From Spongilla lacustris (Eukaryota; Porifera; Demospongiae; Spongillida; Spongillidae), in contig OX442425.1 of the NCBI GenBank assembly GCA_949361645.1, forward strand, positions 6,885,622 through 6,949,621: a DNA stretch of 64,000 nucleotides, written 5' to 3'. The notes beneath the pieces are model-generated. The model made no database searches and was not told the DNA's origin. It worked only from the letters and a program-made list of their open reading frames with translations. This document shows, one piece after another, positions 59,041 to 64,000 of this stretch. The position numbers were made by a program, and so were the translations under genes. Position 1 is the stretch's first letter, and every line of letters starts with the position of its first letter.

Positions 59041-61149
59041 TTAGAAATTTAGCGCGCTAATGAGGAAGAGGAGGAGGGCAGACAGCGATACTGCTGGAGT
59101 CCCGATAGAGCCGTTGGTTGGCGGGTTAGCGGCGCTGGTGGGATACGTCTGGCCTTGAGGAATGGTAACAGCAGCTCCGGCTACGACGGCCATGACGTCC
59201 GGGTTACTTAGTATATTACTGATTGGTGTCCCGATGCTGTTGGCTTGTTGAGCCAACTGGATCTCGTCAAATGGGGAGACGGGGTTCATTGCTACACAAG
59301 TTAAGTCAATACAATTGGGTGAAAACAGTTTAACAGCCCACATGTGCAATTGAAATTACCTTGTCCGGCGATTGTGATGGCATTAAATAGCGGAATATCT
59401 TGAGCGACCGGCGCCGTTCCATTCCAACAATTCGAGCGCGCAGTTACAGATGAGGAATTGCAAAACATAGGTCCATCGATTGAATCTGTATATAGTTAAA
59501 TGCATCATTGTTACTTTCCCATGCCATATAATTGCTAATATTGTTATACTATACTAAATTCAGCAATATAGAATTCATGCATACACATATTTGCAGCTGG
59601 CATGCAATTGATGATCCAAGTATGGATATTTACACTATACGTACCGTATGATAGCAGACCAGTATTTGGAAGCATTTGTAGCTTGTTCAAAAACATTTTG
59701 CTCAAGCCTTGAGGCTTTACCGAGGTCACATTGCTAGCGCTGGGTGTGATGCCACAGCCCGCCTGCAATCCAGTAATCTATGTATATAGGATATACATTA
59801 ATGAATGGATGATTCTATATAATGCAAACAACACTGCGTCGTTTTACGCAAGTCCGTAGACAACGCGCTGCTGCATGAGACTCCCCAAATATTTTAAGGA
59901 CCTTTTTTTGAAGGGTGTTTTCTCAGCGCTTAATAGTAATAACATCATTAACATGGTTAAGTATATGTATATCTGAGATCTAACGCATCAACTATTNNNN
60001 NNNNNNNNNNNNNNNNNNNNNNNNNNNNNNNNNNNNNNNNNNNNNNNNNNNNNNNNNNNNNNNNNNNNNNNNNNNNNNNNNNNNNNNNNNNNNNNNNNNN
60101 NNNNNNNNNNNNNNNNNNNNNNNNNNNNNNNNNNNNNNNNNNNNNNNNNNNNNNNNNNNNNNNNNNNNNNNNNNNNNNNNNNNNNNNNNNNNNNNNTAGT
60201 ATGGATGGTGGGGCCATATTGTTGGCCAAGTTGTTTGCAATATCAGCAGCAAACGTATTCCTGAAATCTGCGAAACGAAGGAATTTAATTATAAATCACT
60301 TGTGAATCAATACTGAATTGATTCCACGCTTTTTTCCCTGTAATGATATTTATTTGAAAAAGCATGCCCCATGCACGCACGTATCCGGCCGTGCACTCGC
60401 AAATAAATTATGTATATTATTATAATTCATCCCTTTGCTTTTGAATCACATTAGTCTGATTCACTATAACTTTCGAACGGTTATGGCTATCGAAGAGATT
60501 TCATAACATTTATGCAAAACGTTTTGTGAAATAATAATACCCAATATATGAAAGTATATATGCATGCATACGCTCTGGCGCTATATAAGTGATCATTGTG
60601 GCAGCGTTTTGTAACCGCTTGAGACTTACAATTATTCAGGCTCATTGCCAGTTCATGAAAGATGCCAATTTGCTGGTTGGACTGCTTGTTAAGGCCGTTG
60701 CCAAGGTCACCAAACAGCTTTAGTCTAGCGCCACTGAAGAAGCTATCCGCGCAGCACTGCGACTGACCCTTCAGCTGGGGGCAGATGGAGCTCACACCTT
60801 GGGACGCTGCAGACGAGAGAGTAGATCATCTTATTTTTATTTGCTTTTTTTTTATTTATTTTTTTAAATGATATCCGTAAAACTAAACTCGCATGTGCAA
60901 TCCATATAAGCTTTTGCACTCACGCGGGGCGGGTTGAGTGTTAACGCTACCAGCCGGTGGTGTTGGGCGCGCTCCAGAGTCATCGTCGAAATCATCGTGG
61001 GTGGGGTTCAGTGCGGCACAAGTTTCAGGCTGATCATGAGCCGGCGGTGCAGTCGTACCCGCCTGACCGGTAGGCGACGGAGGTGGCGATGTGGCTTGCA
61101 CAGCACAAGCTGCGACGCTCAGGGCAAGAATGACTATCTGGAGAATCAT
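59041..61149 (-). CDS. Secreted, probably GPI-anchored protein, glypican-like motifs, partial (gap)
   Basis: Exons in transcript order: 60924-61149, 60630-60806, about 60197-60267 running into the gap, [gap 59997-60196], 59645-59762, 59360-59485, 59041-59291. All visible phases agree. The protein starts with a signal peptide (MILQIVILALSVAACAV), then a low-complexity Pro/Thr/Asp region, then SSICPQLKGQSQCCADSFF and LAMSLNNYFRNTFAADIANN. After the gap come AGCGITPSASNV and FCNSSSVTARSNCWNGTAP. The end is NGSIGTPAVSLSALLLFLIS plus ALNF, a small-residue site followed by a hydrophobic tail as in GPI-anchored proteins. CPQ...CC near the start and CWNG in the second half are hallmarks of glypicans, cell-surface heparan sulfate proteoglycans. 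The protein is short for that family (about 330 residues visible versus about 550). Glypican is a suggestion; a GPI-anchored surface protein is the safer call. Confidence 0.6.
59997..60196. other. Assembly gap of 200 N
   Basis: Exactly 200 N, probably a placeholder. It removes at least the end of one exon of the GPI-protein gene. Confidence 1.
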
Positions 61150-61597
61150 GAAGCCGAGATATGAAAATATCTGCACACTGATAGTGACAGTTTGACGAAA
61201 CGGTGGAAACGCTCTCTTTAAATGCCACTGCAGAGCTCGTGATACAAAACACGGGGGTGGGGGAGCTTCCGGTGGATGATGCCAATTCCAATGCTCATAC
61301 ATGTAAGTGAGTGAGCGACAGACGGATTGCTACAGGTCTGAGGCGCTGTGAACAAGGACGTATAAGGGGTTTAGAATTCAAACACATTTACCGGCACCTT
61401 AAATTGCTAATTGTATGTATACATATATGGTGGTATCATTAGGAGAACAATGGATATAGATTACACCTTAGGTATGCCTGTTGCACAGCTGACTCAATTA
61501 CTATATGCTTTATGTGGAGAACTTTCCGAGAACTATTATGCACCTATCAATGGTCTCCAACCTCACACCTGCATGCACCTCCAAATGGCGGTGTCGT
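61150..61597. other. Upstream region of the GPI-protein gene
   Basis: No gene recognised. On the minus strand the frame is open upstream of the chosen Met to another at 61302, but the chosen start at 61149 begins the signal peptide and is preferred. Confidence 0.4.
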
Positions 61598-62565
61598 AGT
61601 GCACAATGTCCCCCCCTAAAATTTGTCCCCCCCGGACGTTTTGCACTAGCGTACAAGTACAATGTCCCCCCAGACATTCTGCACTAGTGTACAATGTCCC
61701 CCCGGACAATCTACACTAGGGCAAACTGTCCCCCTCCAGGCTAGGCTAGGAAATGTTTACGGCAGTACACGGGATCGCGTTGACGCCATTACTCAGTAGC
61801 TGCATGTCGTTCCGCCGCTTACGAACATTTAGAATTTTAGTATTAAATTCCTTAACGAATACACAGCTCTTATCCTTTCCGTGTCGTCAAAGCACTCATT
61901 GAAACCAATATTCACACACATATATACATTATTACTGAAAATTCCTTAAGGAGTGGTGATTGATATACTTCATGGCTGAAATCTCATAAGTATGAGAGAT
62001 TGAAACTGATATATTGAGATCAATAGGATCATAGCCTGAAAAGCAACGTCACATAAACACAGCTCCACACTGCGTGCACCGCCTGACATATCTCAGGAAA
62101 GGCTATTCCCATCGTCAGTTCATCTGTACAACCGATCGCCGGGTACCCAGACTAAAACCCATCCTATAAATACCGTAAAAACCATGCATCCTGCGTCCAG
62201 GGTGGGAATATTGTAAAAACCTTACTTGGAGGGGTTTTGTCGAATGTTGAATTGAATTATTGCTTCAACATTCGACAGAACTAGGGTAGAACCACATGTA
62301 TTCCCATCCTGGACGCACAATCCGGGCAGGATGGTTTTTACGCTATATAAGGACGGGTCTTTGTTAAAAACCAGCCTGTTGGACGTTTATAACTGCCTTT
62401 GTTATCCTATAGGTAGGACATTGCGCCCTAGTGTGGAGTGTCCAGGGGGGACATTTTACCCTAGTGGGGGACAGTTTGCCCTAGTGCAGAATGTCCGGGG
62501 GGACATTGTACACTAGTGCAGAATGTCCGGCCGGGGGGACATTCTGCATGGGGGGACAATCCGCC
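61598..62565. mobile_element. About 970-bp fold-back element
   Basis: Both ends carry three to five copies of a motif like GTGCA(G/C)AATGTCCCCCC or CACTAGTG(C/T)A, in opposite orientation (61600-61740 and 62415-62565). The interior is itself inverted: AAACCATGCATCCTGCGTCC and GGTGGGAATA near 62183 pair with TATTCCCATCCTGGACGCAC near 62299. A perfect 13-bp hairpin TGTCGAATGTTGA/TCAACATTCGACA lies at 62238-62277. There is no coding frame. Exact ends and target duplication are not resolved. Confidence 0.75.
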
Positions 62566-62669
62566 CTCCCACACCGGCACAGAAGGAGCAATTGCATTGG
62601 CAAATTTTTGCCTCAGGTTTTATGTTTACGCGGCATCTCTTCTGCTGCCCCCACATTGTATGTGTGTTT

Positions 62670-62697
62670 GGGGGGGGGGGGGGGGGGGGGGGGGGGA
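62670..62697. repeat. Poly-G run of about 27
   Basis: A nearly pure G homopolymer followed by AGAGAGACTGAGAGAC. Its length is probably unreliable in assembly. Confidence 0.9.
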
Positions 62698-62913
62698 GAG
62701 AGACTGAGAGACTATTGATCATCGCACCAGTCCACGAGCCACATTACATGTATAAATTGAGGTCAGATCCCCTAGCGCTGCAGTGCATCTTGTGCCGCCA
62801 CTTTGCAATCCAAGGCAAGGCATGCTCAACATTAAAAGAGCCATTCCACCCCCATCTCACTGACCAGCTCAATCACTTCATTTAACAACTGTGTTCCATC
62901 TTCTGAAGCTGTT

Positions 62914-63249
62914 TTGGTCCATTCTATGCAGTCCAACCCACCTTCACAGCGACACCTTTCTGATGTGTTAGCAGATTCACTGTTCGCTAGCCTTTACAAC
63001 TCCATATCCTGTCCTAACAAAGCACGACTTCTCTCAGTGTCCTCCCCTCATGCCTCTGCCTGGCTCTCAGTTGTCCCTTCCGAAGTCATGGGACTTCACC
63101 TTGATCCCTGTAAGCTCAACACTGCTGTCAAATGGTGGTTGGGTTTAAATCCCCATTGTGGGAATAATGACATTCCTATTGCCCACTACCCAGAGAGCAT
63201 GTTGGACCCACTGTGCCACCTGCTAGAGAGAGACCATCTGATTGTATGA
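62914..63249 (+). pseudogene. Reverse-transcriptase-associated C-terminal fragment
   Basis: The frame contains SSPHASAWLSVVPSEVMGLH, VKWWLGLN and MLDPLCHLL. These resemble the (S/P)HASAWL...P...G...L and DPLGHH-type motifs found downstream of the reverse transcriptase in a family of retroelements common in sponges and cnidarians. It stops just after DPLCHLL. The frame is intact but short and lacks the polymerase domain, so it is a fragment. Confidence 0.5.
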
Positions 63250-63259
63250 TGTCTAGAGC

Positions 63260-63785
63260 TCAGGATACAAAAGTTGAGTGACCAGCCAAGATTCCATCAT
63301 CTAAGTACCAAACATTCGGCTGCAGACCAGTGCAGGATTTATTGTTGTGGATGGACAAAATTAGCTTTTGCAGAGCATGGAGAAGTGAAGAGGGCAAAGT
63401 GGATCGCCTTGTTGAACTCCTACCTCTGGTGACAGTAAGCCCATTGAGTGCATAATGACGGGTAGTGACCACCACACAAAGAAGACCATGGCAGGAGCTC
63501 AGGCACTCCTCGAGGAAGGTCTGCCTGGACACCAGATTGAAGGTGTTGGTCATATCAACCTTAAGCAGAGCAAAGTTGCCATCCAACCAGTGGCCTTGGG
63601 CTTCTACACATTATCTGACTTGATGAATAATCTCATACTCTCCCCCAAGGCAAGCTACACCATACTGAAAGGGCTGAAAGAAATTAGCTGCCTTGTCGCA
63701 TAACAAGAGGCACAGACACTTCCCCACAAGTCTACGAAGAATCTCACCCACAACTATGGGACTAATATGGCTTGGGTAATTAGGC
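63260..63785 (-). pseudogene. Reverse transcriptase fragment, frameshifted
   Basis: On the minus strand, about 63785-63611 reads ISPIVVGEILRRLVGKCLC and NFFQPFQYGVACLGGEYEII, part of the fingers region. After a frame change near 63590, 63586-63260 reads LLKVDMTNTFNLVSRQTFLE and, at the end, NVWYLDDGILAG, where YLDDG is the polymerase active-site motif. Sequence between the two palm motifs is decayed; the expected QQGDPLGP is not readable. It ends 10 bp from the end of the plus-strand fragment at 62914-63249, which should have followed it on the same strand. Confidence 0.65.
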
Positions 63786-64000
63786 TGGCACCAGCCATGT
63801 ATTTGGAGACCTGTAGTGGAACCTGCTGCCAACTAGAATGGCATACCAGGATGAGTAGCTTTTGGAAATGTAGCCATTGCACCGAGCAGATTTACATGGG
63901 CTGGCAATGTGATGGAATAAACATGAGGAGGGGAAGGAATGGGGTCACTGGGATGCTTGGAGTGTAGTAGTTTCCAAGTATGTGGTGAGTTTAGACATTG

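Overview
The window is animal DNA, most likely from a marine sponge or another early-branching invertebrate. It has short spliced introns with GT-AG borders, a recognisable centrosomal gene (NEDD1), many non-autonomous DNA transposons with terminal inverted repeats, and very many dispersed ACATGTACATGT-type palindromes and microsatellites. The species is inferred. Nothing bacterial is present, and most long open frames are simple-sequence artefacts.

Layout. 1-2620 is a satellite with a unit of about 180 bp. 5.6-7.0 kb holds a decayed gene resembling the N-terminal zinc-finger/RING part of RAG1, interrupted by a 320-bp MITE. 7.5-14.3 kb is repeats: a 160-bp array, a 0.7-kb direct duplication, and a 64-bp array split by a 3-kb polypurine block with its own higher-order unit. 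16428-22866 is a 6.4-kb DNA transposon with ~104-bp inverted ends, CCGG on both sides, an integrase and a Ulp1-type protease exon; I read it as Ginger-like. 23189-35541 (minus) is a complete NEDD1 gene: 16 exons whose phases all agree, 650 codons, with introns swollen by tandem repeats. 36.3-38.0 kb is a hAT remnant with another hAT-type MITE inside its transposase (perfect 8-bp target duplication).

39710-47365 (plus) is an 18-exon gene for a ~1290-residue proline-rich protein with a row of tyrosine motifs, which looks like a signalling scaffold. 49.99-54.84 kb is a second RAG1-N-like locus. Its RING exon runs into a 22-bp minisatellite, and the array holds a Ty3/gypsy pol segment with an intact frame but no 5' LTR, gag or protease. 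56.8-58.8 kb is MITEs and poly-G. 59041-61149 (minus) encodes a secreted, probably GPI-anchored protein with CPQ...CC and CWNG motifs like those of glypicans; it is broken by an assembly gap. 61.6-62.6 kb is a fold-back element, and 62.9-63.8 kb holds two reverse-transcriptase fragments lying tail to tail.

The host genes appear unrelated in function: NEDD1 acts in microtubule nucleation, the scaffold probably in tyrosine-kinase signalling, the GPI protein at the cell surface. The most unusual content is the pair of RAG1-N-like loci 44 kb apart and the Ginger-like transposon between them.
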